From: Stictocephala bisonia
Taxonomy: Eukaryota; Arthropoda; Insecta; Hemiptera; Membracidae
NCBI GenBank assembly: GCA_035578905.1
Contig: JAQJVL010000030.1
Span: 2,881,801 to 2,945,800, forward strand
Direction of reading: 5' to 3'
DNA length: 64,000 nt
In this document: piece after piece, positions 1 through 11,453 of the stretch
Numbering within the stretch: position 1 is the first letter of the stretch
Layout of the letters: the number at the start of each line of letters is the position of its first letter
Program-made: the position numbers and the translations under genes
The notes under the pieces: model-generated
What the model was told of the DNA's origin: nothing
What the model saw: the letters and a program-made list of their open reading frames with translations, nothing else
Database searches by the model: none

Positions 1-175
1 ATTAATCCACGGAGTCACTAATTTTCTGAGGTTCGTATTATTACTACTGTTCGCCGACACAGCTTGTGGATATTTTAAGGCACATTTGAATGATTAATTG
101 AGTATGGATGACCTTGTAGTTTTGTCACTAACTGTGTTCGACTTAGCTCAGAGAAGACCGATAGCCAGGGCTAAT

Positions 176-330
176 AAGGGACCCACAGTTTTACCTGGAA
201 TCCAAACCTCGTAGCATTGGTTTGATTTGCCGCTAATTTACAAGCCTGATATTCAGTTTTCTCATCCGGGCTCTGACTACTACCCGACACGGACACTCCC
301 AGACTTCCCTAACAGTGTTGACGTCGATTG
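176..330 (+). repeat. Dispersed repeat, copy 1 of 2
   Basis: This stretch aligns by eye to 1401-1555. Both begin with 'aaggga', then a 'tggaatccgaacc'-like block, then 'cactcagtt', and end with 'ggacactcc' and 'agacttc'. The two copies are diverged, which suggests old interspersed elements in the same orientation. No protein, terminal repeat or poly-A tail was seen, so the class is unknown. Confidence 0.5.
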
Positions 331-1400
331 CAACCGTTGAGCAGACGCCGCCGGTTCTAATGAGATCGCCTACAATCTCCACAGCACTTTGTCCGAAAGT
401 AGCTGGGTTACAAATCAATAATCGCCACTCTTAAAAAAACGTGTTTTTAATTTAAACGTAAGTGCACTTTTACTCTTTATATTGTTACAACCGAAATTAT
501 ATTCAGTCGATCGTCGTCAGTCGCTATTTTTTTACTATGGTCTATAATGTACAAAAGCTAACCTTAAAATAGGGTGAGCCAGTGGCGGAGAAGGCGTTAG
601 GACTTGTAACTGAGAGATAACGCGTTCTAACCTCGCCTTGACTGTTTGGTTTTATCAGTACTATTCACTTCGTACTGCACTGGTTCTTCCCTTAGTATAG
701 GAGGCCGCCTTACCAGCCCCCTTAGACAGCCTATTGTTTTAGTTAAGTAATGGCAATCTGTTGAAATACTACTGTACGTTTTTTGGTGGGATCTTAGAGG
801 GTGAGCAAATATCACTGAACGTCTATGCAGAGTGGGTGGGTGGACCAACATCACCATGTAATGGAATAAAGGGCAATTTTGCCCAATTTTCGCCTCATTA
901 AAGTAATTTCTCAATTCAATTTAATCCAATCAGAAGAGGACTGTCGAACCTAGATGTATATTCGGATTTATTCGGGTTCAACGAACCACCCTTAGGAGCC
1001 ACGCTGTGAACGATCTCTGTCGTTACGTCCAAACACTCTTGGAGTCCTCCCTCACTGCTACAGAGTGAGACAGGCGCTACACGATCCCCTACACCTCAAC
1101 ATTGACCAAATAATTCCTGGCGCAAGCTTTTTTGTACCTCGTTTCGATTTCAAGCAACAATACAAGCAAGACATTGTGCAGCACTATATTGATTGTGTCA
1201 GCATATTCATAAAGAATAGCGCGTTGAATTAAATTTCGTTACAACTATTGATCTAATGATCGTATATTCTTTATTACTCATTAGTACGACGCTGATCGAA
1301 GACATGGGTGAATATGAGTGTAGTCATTGTTACTAACTAAGGTTTGTTGACTGTTCCTCAGAAAGAGCTATTTATTAATAGCCCAATACGTAGGGGAACT

Positions 1401-1555
1401 AAGGGACTACATATATTTACGTGGAATCCGAACCAAGTAGTATTTGTCCGATTTTCAGCTGAAAAGTCTGACACTCAGTTCTCTTCCGTACACAACATCT
1501 GAACGTTGACTACCATCCAACATGGACACTCCAGACTTCTCTAGTAGTGATCACG
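1401..1555 (+). repeat. Dispersed repeat, copy 2 of 2
   Basis: Same order of blocks as 176-330: 'aagggac', 'gtggaatccgaacc', 'ctcagttctct', 'ggacactccagacttc'. Similarity may extend upstream to about 1330, where 'ctaact' and 'cctcagaaag' match the region around 128-155. Class unknown. Confidence 0.5.
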
Positions 1556-2130
1556 TTGTGAATTACTTGTTTATGACTTCAAAACAAATGCATAGTTTTT
1601 ATTTATTTTTTTTTTTTTTTTAATACGAACCCCATAAATTTACTTGAAATTGAACGCGGGCAATGATTGAATTTTCCGACAGTTCTGGGTTCTGGAGTAG
1701 AATGTCTCCTACTGTGGAAGCAAAAAACGTAATTACGATTTACTGGATACAAAGATAATTTCGATGTTTTAACTACACTGAGATAATTAAATATCATAAA
1801 ACCGTTAATTATTATTAATTACAGTTAATGTTTTAATGAATTGCTTCACTTGGTTCGCGGTATTATGTTGCAACGCTCATTGACAGAAATCAATCAAGTT
1901 TTTATCAATTTAAGTTGATAACAACTCAATTTAATAATGTAATTAATTAAATTCCAAAGTTAATACTGTAGTATTGTTTTAGTACATCATTGGACACCCA
2001 AATATATGGCCTTCAGCATTTTATCGTAACCGTTTAATGTTAAAAATATTTGTATAAATAAATAACTAAAAAAAAATGTTTACACACTACGTTTTGTAGC
2101 AACTCTGGTGCTAGCATATCTCAGTACTTG

Positions 2131-2166
2131 GGGGTTAGTCACAGAGAAAGAAACAGAGGTCGCTTT
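2131..2166 (-). repeat. Short dispersed motif (GCGACCTCTGTTTC...), copy 1
   Basis: On the minus strand this reads 'gcgacctctgtttctttc' followed by 'tctgtgactaac'. Nearly the same string occurs on the plus strand at 7601-7645 and 20371-20400. It could be the end of an interspersed element; no further structure was found. Confidence 0.4.
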
Positions 2167-3351
2167 TTTATGGCCAGAGCGATCGCCTAAGTGGCAGTTA
2201 TAAATTGATTAAAACTAATATAGGCTTACATATGTATAAATCTGAAATAATATATTCTATATTTATCCTTGAGAGTTTCAGGGTAATAAAAAAGCAGTTC
2301 TGAAAAAATGCTGGTCCTGATTTCCCATAGAAAACTAACTGCTCGACACATTAACTTGACACACTATTGGAGCGACATCTGTTTATTTCTGCTCTCTGGG
2401 TCGATGTATCTACAACAAGGCTGAATTGAAATTCTAGTAGTAGGTTTGACAGACTAAGGGTGGTTGGAAATAAAAATGTAGTAATTATTAAATTAATAAA
2501 TAATTTGTGATGTTAAAATTCATATGCTAATTTAATACGTTATAATAATGAAAAATATATCAACAAAAACAACAATAGAGAACAATAATATGATGGAATG
2601 ATAAATATAATAATAATTGAATAAATGAATAAATGATTTATTTCCACAATTAAGTTACAAAAATATAACAATTAAACTGTTTGGAAATATACTGGCCACA
2701 ATCTAGTTGTGTGGCCAGGTAAAATAAAATAATCCATTAAAAATACATATATGAATACATGCAGTCTAGCTCCACATAAAAAAACACTCCTGTGGCATCT
2801 GAATAGAAAGTATTGCAAATAAAAAATACTTCTACATATTTAGTTACATATAATTCGCTATTTATTGCCTGTGCAATGTTCTTAATGAAATTCAGAAACA
2901 GTTGAATTTATATTTATACATCATATTTTATATTTTTATGAGTACAGTTTGCATGAGTTTACATGAGCTTATACAAAATTATGTGGCTTTTTTACGTAGG
3001 CTAAGATTTACTTTTATTTAAATGGTTAAATTGGGACCATTTCGCTTAACGAAAAACGCTAAAAACATAGGTTTCTATTTTAGTGATTCAGTCTGTAATA
3101 ATAATCGTACCTTAATGCTTGAAGTGTCGTTTGATAGGTGAACAAAGATCTTAGTGGACCATAAGATCATTTTCTGTAATTTAGTATCATTTTTGATGAT
3201 TTTTAATAAAGAACCCGCAATATCAACTTATGGTACACTAGATGAGACCTTTATTGATCATACACCGTTCATTATAACTCATAATAATAATAATAATAAA
3301 TACGAACTGTAAGAAGAAATAGAACAGCATGTTACACGGTGTCTGTTAGGC

Positions 3352-5923
3352 CAGGGGTTCTCAAACTTCCTGTACTCGAGGACCCCTTCAATTATTTATG
3401 TGGTCATTGCGGACCCCTCAAAACTAGCCTATTTTAGTATTTTTAAAATTTACCATCTTAAAATAAAAAAACATTTATTCTAATAAGCTGTGGACTGGAA
3501 AAACATAAATTAAACCTTGTTATTTAGTTTTCATATATTTTATTTATATTGAAGTAAACACTGTAATGTAAAAAACATGAATGAAATAAGTATAAACTAA
3601 GTATACCGGTGTTACAAGAGACTTTAAATGAAATATTGAAATAAAAATGTTGTCAGTTTGTTTACCTTTACTTTAGTGAGAACAATGGTACTGCTTTTTG
3701 CTTTTGACTATCCCTAAAATGTTGGGATTTATTTTAGACAGCTTTAGCCTTAAATCAGTTTCAATGTTCTTCAGTCTGTTTCTTTTTGCTGGCTTTAGGT
3801 TGCACAGTTCAGAAAAGGTTCGTTCACACAAATATGTGGTACAAAACGGCACAATATGTTCGAGGGCTTTTTTGGCAAGTTCTGGTACCTCAGCTTGTGC
3901 AAGTAGCCAAAACCTTGCCAAGTTATTTTCTTGATAAACAATCTCCCAGGCTCTGCTGCATGAGAGTTCCACCAATTGGTCTTGCTCAGAATCAGATAGA
4001 TCGATAAGTGCACCAATACTTCTCTTCTTGAATGGATATTTAATCCAATCATCATTAGGATAGGTTGAGGAAAGTAGCTTCTTAGACTCTGAGCTAGGCC
4101 TGTCAAATGTTCAGCAAACAGTTCTTTTGTATTTGCAGGCATCACTTCTTCAGATGTTGTCAAGAATTCTTGCAACGTTTTAAAAGAGTTGTATGAGTTT
4201 TTAAGCATACGATCAGACCACAGATGTAGTTTTTCTATCATAGCTTCTACTTTTTCTTCTACATGGAATATATCAGTGTCAGATCCTTGAAGTTTCATAT
4301 TTAGAACGTTCAACTGCTGGAAGATATCTGCCAGATATGCAACCTTGCTCAACCACGCAAAGTCACACAACTTGTCTGTGAGGGAAAAGTTTTTATGTTT
4401 TTCATCCAGAAAAAATATTCTAATTTCATCACGCAATTCAAAAAAACGTGTAAGGACATTTCCTCGGGACAGCCAGCGAACTTCAGTGTGAAGTAAGAGT
4501 TGTACATGCTCACTTCCAATTTCTCCACAAAGCTGGGTAAAAATGCGAGAGTTCAAAGGTCGAGCTTTAATATAATTGACAACTTTCACAACTTCACTTA
4601 ATGTTGTCTTTAAATCTTCTGGCATTTGTTTTACAGCCAATGCCTCCCTATGAATAGAGCAGTGAGTCCACTTAACTTTGGAAGCAACATTCTTGACACG
4701 AGCAATGAGACCTGTCTTTTGGCCAGCCATGGCTGCTGCTCCATCGGTACTCACACCAACACAACGCTGCCAGTCCAAGTCGTTTGATAAAATAAAATTG
4801 TTTAATGCTTCAAAAACATCATGTGCATTGTTATGAAGAATCTCTTTGCAAAATAATAGCTCTTCTGAAAGGCAATTTTCATTTTCATACCTAACAAAGG
4901 CTAATAAGTGGGATTTGTCTGATAGGTCTGTACTTTCGTCAAGCTGCAAAGCGTACATTTGTGTAGATTTTAACTTACAAATTAACTGCTCCTCAATATT
5001 TTCAGAGATGTCAAGAATTCGACGTTTTATAGAATCGTTTGAAAGAGGAACTGTATTTATTTCCTTAGCAGCTGACTCTCCTATCATTATATTACACTTT
5101 TTTTTGCTGCTGGTAAGATTAGTTCTTCTGCTATTGTGTATGGTTTCCCAGATTTAGCTATGAGTAACGCTACTTCGTATGACGCCACGGTAGCTTTTTC
5201 AGCGGCGCTACCTGTTGCTATTTTTTCCATCGATGTTTTCATTTTTTCCATTTCTTGACGTTTGGTTTTAAAATACTCAAAAGACTTTCCAGCAAGATCT
5301 GGATGTTTCGTTTCCAAGTGTCTGCGTAATTTCGCCGGTTTCATGGCTTCATTAGAAAGAATTTCGTAACATATTACGCACTGTGGTTTCTGTTCAACTT
5401 TAGCTTGCACAAAACCTAGTTTTAAATACTCTTCACAATATTTGCGGCGCTTAAAAGTTTTACGTAAATCAGTGCTGCAAGTTGAACTAGCTACTGAAGT
5501 TGAACAGCTAGGCCTAACCTCACTTTCAGGATAATCTCCTTTTTCTGATTGACCGATTGAACGTTTTACCGATGTCTTTAACCAACGATCCATGATACAG
5601 GCCGCAAATTAACACTTCCTAACTAAAAACAATTCACCACTAAAAGTTAAACAACATAACAAGGCAAAGCAAACTATCACGACAAGCATCGAAGCATCGG
5701 CAGTCCACTGAATGACGGAACAGGACAGATAGATGCAGAGGCCGCTTCCCGTTAGCTCCAATGACAGACAACGTGACCTACAGCCTCAGGGTAGCCACCC
5801 GTCGAAAACAATATTGGTACAAATAGGCTACTTAAAAAAATAAGTTCAAATATTTTTCGCGGACCCCTAAAAATATGCTTGCGGACCCCCGGGGGTCCGC
5901 GGACCACACTTTGAGAAACTCTG
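3352..5923 (-). mobile_element. hAT-superfamily DNA transposon, complete ends, inactive
   Basis: The element is bounded by an 8-bp direct repeat TGTTAGGC at 3344-3351 and 5924-5931, the target-site duplication length of the hAT superfamily. The ends are imperfect inverted repeats: CAGGGGTTCTCAAACTT on the left and, read inward, CAGAGTTTCTCAAAGTG on the right (13 of 17 match). Both subterminal regions are rich in 'ggacccc', and a perfect 20-bp palindrome sits at 5881-5900. The only gene inside is a minus-strand ZBED-type transposase broken by two frameshifts. The clear target duplication and limited damage suggest a fairly recent insertion. Confidence 0.93.
3673..5593 (-). pseudogene. hAT transposase (BED-finger, ZBED5/SCAND3-like), two frameshifts
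   Basis: This is a transposase that would cut and join the element's own ends. Three pieces read right to left. Piece 1 (5593-5087) carries a BED zinc finger with Cys72, Cys75, His92 and His97. Piece 2 (from 5087) carries the RNase-H-like core: Asp50 in LQLDESTD, Asp115 in STDGAAAM, and the hAT CxxH motif at Cys143/His146. Piece 3 (3975-3673) is the C-terminal dimerisation region with LCERTFSEL, which contains the likely catalytic Glu. The first shift is at an eight-A run (5098-5105, minus strand); the second lies near 4055-4065, just after a YFPQP stretch. Everything else lines up with the family, so the two indels look like recent inactivation. Family assignment is from recalled motifs and has not been searched. 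Confidence 0.9.
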
Positions 5924-7039
5924 TGTTAGGCTATCGACTTTCCAACGATGCTTGGCGGTTTGGGAATGGCCACTTTACGATAATATGTTTTAATTAAAGT
6001 GCTATTCGGATTTTAACGCGCTTATTACCTTTAAAAGCAGATAATTATATTACTTTTAACACTATTTAAAACTATCTGGCCATCGACGTAACGTGTTCTA
6101 GTATTATATACTAGTTGGTATCTTGAAGATTTTTTACATCTTTGAAGAGCTTGTTTCCCCTCCTTAATTTCGTATATGCTTATGTTTACAGTTTTTCTTT
6201 TCTTCATAATAAATGTTGTGTAAAGCTAAAATGCTTATAAATTTGTGCCAACCTCCAGCCTCAAAGAAGTGTTCATATTCGTTAATTATTTAAAAAAGTG
6301 TAATTAAAGAAGTGAGGAATATTGTAAAACACTAAAAAAGAACTTGTTAAAATAAGACTTTGACGGAATTGAAAACCAGTAGCAAAGATTTTTGTCAATG
6401 GCTATTTTCCCACAACAGTTTTTAGGTATACAAGTTCTTAGGTACATTTTTATCCAAACCTAACATAGCTACACATTTGAAATATTTTATACTGTTATTT
6501 AAAGGTATATGTAGAAAATTTAGGCATGAGATTTACAAAACAAAATTGATTTAATTTTCACTAAAAAATGTAATAGTAATGAAAATGTGGATTTACCTTT
6601 TTGACAAACATTTTTCAAATTAGTGTTCGACTAAAGATTATAGTTTAAATGTTTATGAGAGGTTTTTTTATTTCGAGAAAACATTTCAGCCATGTTTATT
6701 TTCGTTCAGGTACTAAAAGTATATTACCAATTCGTTTGAGTTAAAAACTTCTCTTTTTGTATGAACGGAAATTTCATGTATATAAAAAATGTCAGCCTAC
6801 ATCTTTTTTTAGCAAAAATTTTCCTTTAAATGGGAGATCAACTACCCTTCAAATATAACGTCAATTAATTATTATTTACACTAATCAAATAAATAGTAAT
6901 TAATTTTAAAACTATCAGTGTACGGATGGTATCAGTACGTGTAAGGATGGTAACAGCTGTTTTTAAAGGCAACAAAAATGTGTCTGATACTTTTTCTGTG
7001 TACAGTGAGTAGGGGTGGTGTCGAGAGAATAGTAATATA

Positions 7040-7170
7040 TGACATTAACGGCCGTGCCGGGACGACGTGGTTACATGCATTAAGGCCGGCCACAACCCCC
7101 GCCACCCCCGCAGAAATATTATAATACGCCACACTACACGTACTGCTAGTTTTTGGCACATCACCACCGG
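7040..7170. promoter_or_regulatory. GC-rich island, possible cis-regulatory element
   Basis: This is an abrupt GC-rich, non-repetitive block inside AT-rich DNA, with 'attaacggccg', 'gcattaaggccggcc' and a C-rich run. The mix of TAAT-like and GGCC words resembles insect developmental enhancers. That is inference from composition only. Confidence 0.2.
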
Positions 7171-7600
7171 TTGACAATTAGCGCTACCGCTGGTGTTTAA
7201 TGGTGATAAACACATGTGTTTATTGCCTTCGAAACGGGAATTGGTGGAATCAATGTCAACGTAGTTTTCCGTCGTATTGGAAATCGTTGATGATAAGACA
7301 CCATTGTTCGCTCTAATGAGGGGAAATGTTCTTTATAATTAACAAGCAATTGCGATATTTATTTATTGAGGGCTACACAGAGAAGAATGAATCAGAGGTC
7401 GTATCCATTAGTGCGCTCAGTGGGTGTCGAGTAGTTAGTTCTCCAGTCCGCCGTGCGGATGGCAGGGCAGCACCGTCGTCAGTTCCTCCCCTCCTTATTC
7501 CCCTTCAAATTCTGAAGGATAAACCGTAGTAGTTATTACTACAAATTTATAAAGATTTACGTTAGTTGCAACTGTCACTTAAGCGTTTGTTGCTGCCTTA

Positions 7601-7645
7601 AGAAAGTGACCTCTGTCTGTTTTTCTCTGTGGGGCTGTTACTCAC
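7601..7645 (+). repeat. Short dispersed motif, copy 2
   Basis: Contains 'gaaagtgacctctgtctg' and then 'ttctctgtgg', matching the minus strand of 2131-2166 and the plus strand of 20371-20400. Confidence 0.4.
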
Positions 7646-8749
7646 CCCTAAACCCCACCGATCCACCCACAGGCCAATGACATCGGCCAGTTGAACTCCA
7701 GAGTGTCCTAAACAGCCTTGAATCTCAAACACGATAGATGGGACCAAACTAGCTGAACATTATATTATTCACACTTTAAAACAGTCGGTAGTCAACATTC
7801 GTTTGGTTTAAACGAAGTGGGGTTTATAATATAGTTTGACTATTCCAAAACTTGAAGGTACTGTGTCTTTGAATTTAGGAAAAAGTCCTTTTTATTTCAC
7901 GCCCAACTGAGTGTGTGAGTAAAGTGTTAATATTTGTTTACCTTCGACGTTAAATTATCAAGTTTCAAATCCGAAGAAAATAGAGTATGGGGCGTACTTT
8001 TGTTTATTAGTCTACAAGAGTAAAATAAAACCATTGAGTATAGAAACAAAAAGAATGTCCGCTCAAATGGGTCGTTGGTTCTATGAAATTAGTTCTTGTA
8101 CTTTCTTCACAGATAGCGCTAGCAGTCCCCCTCTCTCTGACTCTCTCCAGCACACGCTGAATAAAGAAATAGCTGAGCACACAGTCCGCAAAACAGTAGT
8201 CCGAGCACTTACTTGAGGCCATTGTCAGTTAGGTAGCAGCACAGGAGCGCGTCCACAGGAAGTACAATTAATTGTTTTGGTCTGTTTCTATAATCAATAG
8301 TGCAGTAATACATTGAATAACTCCAGTATGGACTGGATTTTTTTGCTTTCGCCTATTTTTAGAAGAGCGTACAAAAATTCGTTTATTCCAAACAGTGGCT
8401 ACATTCCAAAAATTGAGTTCCATTGTTTCTGGGTGTCTTGGCTGTCTGTCTGGAAATAATAAGTTCGAAGTACAAAATTACCAAATCTACTTATTAAATA
8501 TGTTAAAATGTAGAGTGTTATATTGGAAACGTTGTTCAGCAAATAATACATTTTACCTCTTCATCTCAGCAAACACAAAACGTAAATTTAATTTATAAAA
8601 CAATATAAACTAACAACTAAGTGTGCAACGTCACAGCTAGTTGTTGTTGCTCGGCGCAGTGTATTCGTGTATTTACTAAAGTTTATATGGAAAAACATCC
8701 AAGTGTGAAACAACACCGGAAGGTAATTTTAGAGTAAATATTATAATGA

Positions 8750-9060
8750 GAGGTCGCAATTATTGTAGTAACGCGTATTTTTGCGCTAGTTATTATCAAT
8801 AAATTGTTTAGCGAACCTTGTGTTTGCCATTTCCGCTGTGGAGGGCCCAATTATTTACAGAACACACTGCCGCCGTGTTATTATTCTCCGTTTTATATTA
8901 TTGTTTGCTCTGTGTTATTATCAGGAATAATATAATTTCTAGCCATTGTTGATGAGGCAAAATTATAGTTACCGGGATATTATTTGGCCGTTCCCTTCGC
9001 GGAGTGAACTGGGCTGCGACTCGCGTTGCGGAAAAGTCGAGTTTAAATTATTTTGGCAAG
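8750..9060. promoter_or_regulatory. Non-repetitive mixed-GC block, possible enhancer
   Basis: The block holds alternating GC-rich words ('acgcgtatttttgcgc', 'gccgccgtg', 'gactcgcgttgcgg') and homeodomain-like 'caattatt' or 'aataaatt' words, with no tandem repetition. It stands out from its surroundings and could be cis-regulatory. No direct evidence of function. Confidence 0.2.
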
Positions 9061-9275
9061 TTTTTTGTTCACTTTTTTATTTTTATTTTGGTTGTGTTGA
9101 ATAGAATACACAGTCACGCGTTAGAACCTGGACCTAACATAATTACTAATACGTAGTAAGTTTGAAGGTATTAAAATATTGTGTAGATACACTCGGGGCT
9201 CAAAGTGGTGGGACAGTAGAATAAGTACCATTGATATGTTCACATCACTTTTACAACAGTTACTTTAACACTCGT

Positions 9276-9330
9276 TAGTATGAAAATGTTTATTGTAACA
9301 CTCGTTAGTATGAAAATGTTTATTGTTATC
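9276..9330 (+). repeat. 30-bp direct repeat, two copies
   Basis: 'taacactcgttagtatg' followed by 'aaaatgtttattg' occurs twice in a row immediately before the 60-bp satellite. It may be a degraded edge of that array or a separate small duplication. Confidence 0.7.
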
Positions 9331-9360
9331 TTTACTACGTGTTTTGTTTTTGTTATGTAA

Positions 9361-10660
9361 TTCGACGCTCGATGTCGTAGTTTAATGTTTCCTGATGTTA
9401 GATGATGTATTTTACTGTAGTTCAACGCTCGATGTCGTAATTTATTGTAGCCTGACGTTAGATGATGTATTTTATTGTAGTTCAACGCTCGATGTCGTAA
9501 TTTAATGTTGCCTGACGTTAGATGATGTATTTTATTGTAGTTCAACGCTCGATGTCGTAATATAATATTGCCTGATGTTAGATGATGTATTTTATTGTAG
9601 TTCAACGCTCGATGTCGTAATTTAATATTGCCTGATGTTAGATGATGTATTTTATTGTAGTTCAACGCTCGATGTCGTAATTTAATGTTGCCTGATGTTA
9701 AATTATGTATTTTATTGTATTTCAACACTCGATGTCATAATTTAATGTTGCCTGATGTTAGATGATCTGTTTTACTGTAGTTCAACGCTCGATGTCGTAA
9801 TTTAATGTTGCCTGATGTTAAATTGTGTATTTTATTGTATTTCAACACTCGATGTCATAATTTAATGTTGCCTGATGTTAGATGATGTATTTTACTGTAG
9901 TTCAACGCTCGATGTCGTAATTTAATGTTGCCTGATGTTAAATTATGTATTTTATTGTATTTCAACACTCGATGTCATAATTTAATGTTGCCTGATGTTA
10001 GATGATCTATTTTACTGTAGTTCAACGCTCGATGTCGTAATTTAATGTTGCCTGATGTTAAATTATGTATTTTATTGTATTTCAACACTCGATGTCATAA
10101 TTTAATGTTGCCTGATGTTAGATGATGTATTTTACTGTAGTTCAACGCTCGATGTCGTAATTTAATGTTGCCTGATGTTAAATTATGTATTTTATTGTAT
10201 TTCAACACTCGATGTCATAATTTAATGTTGCCTGATGTTAGATGATCTATTTTACTGTAGTTCAACGCTCGATGTCGTAATTTAATGTTGCCTGATGTTA
10301 AATTATGTATTTTATTGTATTTCAACACTCGATGTCATAATTTAATGTTGCCTGATGTTAGATGATGTATTTTACTGTAGTTCAACGCTCGATGTCGTAA
10401 TTTAATGTTGCCTGATGTTAAATTATGTATTTTATTGTATTTCAACACTCGATGTCATAATTTAATGTTGCCTGATGTTAGATGATGCATTTTACTGTAG
10501 TTCAACGCTCGATGTCGTAATTTAATGTTGCCTGATGTTAAATTATGTATTTTATTGTATTTCAACACTCGATGTCATAATTTAATGTTGCCTGATGTTA
10601 GATGATGTATTTTATTGTAGTTCAACGCTCGATGTCGTAATTTAATGTAGTTCGAAGTTA
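9361..10660 (+). repeat. 60-bp satellite with 120- and 240-bp higher-order structure
   Basis: About 21.5 copies of a 60-bp unit containing 'gctcgatgtcgtaattta' and 'cctgatgtta', with exact 60-bp register throughout. The first five copies (9361-9660) are of one type. From 9661 two variants alternate: one with 'cgctcgatgtcgtaa' and 'aaattatg', one with 'cactcgatgtcataa' and 'gatgat', giving a 120-bp dimer. Within the second variant, 'gatgatct' and 'gatgatgt' alternate from 9721 to about 10320, giving a 240-bp tetramer. Minus-strand frames stay open in the first part only because 60 is a multiple of three. Confidence 0.95.
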
Positions 10661-10997
10661 GATTTGAGTTAGATATTTTAATATAGTCCGTCCGTTGATG
10701 TCCTAATTTAACGTAGCTAGGTGCTTGTTATCGTTTTTTTTATTATTAAAAAAACACACAAACTGCACGTTGGGGTCTTTAGCTGAACAATTTTCTTCGT
10801 CGTATTTGTTACCCGTAGCGTAAAACAGCCGATTAATGTGTTCTTTAATTAGTAGGATTATCTTACGTTAGATCGCAGCACGATCTATTTAATAAGGATA
10901 TCAGTGCATGTAATTATTAGGTAGACATTCCCGTTTAAAGCACGTTCCTGTTTTGCAACTTTCAACAGAAAGTTAATCTGAGTTTTTTTCTTTTTAG
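10661..10997. other. Short unique spacer
   Basis: AT-rich sequence between the satellite and the tandem MITEs. Nothing recognisable seen. Confidence 0.4.
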
Positions 10998-11453
10998 TTA
11001 AACCATTGATTTTATACACAAATAGATTTCTCATCCAATGTTAAATGTTGAGTCTCAAAATATCAGCTGTTTTTGTGGTCCATAGTGGAGCGCTAGTGTA
11101 GTCCCATGTAAATGTAATGCAGTTTAAACCAGCTGTGGTTGCGGGCCACACAAACTAACAAAATTACTCGCACAGATATTCCTATTAGATGGTTTATCTA
11201 TTGTAGGTTCATATAATCAATGGTTAAACCATTGATTTTATACACAAATAGATTTCTCATCCAATGTTAAATGTTGAGTCTCAAAATATCAGCTGTTTTT
11301 GTGGTCCATAGTGGAGCGCTAGTGTAGTCCCATGTAAATGTAATGCAGTTTAAACCAGCTGTGGTTGCGGGCCACACAAACTAACAAAATTACTCGCACA
11401 GATATTCCTATTAGATGGTTTATCTATTGTAGGTTCATATAATCAATGGTTAA
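10998..11453 (+). mobile_element. Two identical tandem MITEs with shared TTAA junction
   Basis: A 222-bp element occurs twice with no difference that I can find, at 11002-11223 and 11228-11449. TTAA lies at 10998-11001, 11224-11227 and 11450-11453, so left flank, junction and right flank all carry it. Each copy has terminal inverted repeats: CCATTGATTTTATA at the left, and at the right, read inward, CCATTGATTATAT. TTAA targets are typical of piggyBac- and Kolobok-type transposition. Diverged relatives in reverse orientation lie near 54740-54850 and 56540-56700. Confidence 0.8.

Larger units (their letters stand above)
1..3343. other. AT-rich non-coding stretch with dispersed repeat pieces
   Basis: No open reading frame here resembles a protein. 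The stretch contains the two copies of a dispersed repeat annotated separately, a poly-T run near 1605-1622, an AAT microsatellite near 3284-3300, and at 2131-2166 a short motif that recurs at 7601-7645 and 20371-20400. The part around 3050-3180 looks like a degraded reverse-orientation relative of the repeat at 53658-54450 (a 'gggtttctatttt' stretch followed by a 'tttgataggt' stretch). Otherwise I see nothing. Confidence 0.5.
5932..9275. other. Mostly unique AT-rich non-coding DNA
   Basis: No convincing coding region. It includes the short dispersed motif at 7601-7645 and two GC-richer islands annotated separately (7040-7170, 8750-9060). Small ORFs here lack domain-like composition and I treat them as chance. 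Confidence 0.5.

Noticed and set aside
9240..9728. 162-codon frame with a 20-residue repeat
   Set aside because: Translation of the 60-bp satellite; stops appear as soon as the alternate monomer occurs.
9361..10660. CRISPR-like array
   Set aside because: Units are contiguous with no unique spacers, in a eukaryotic context.
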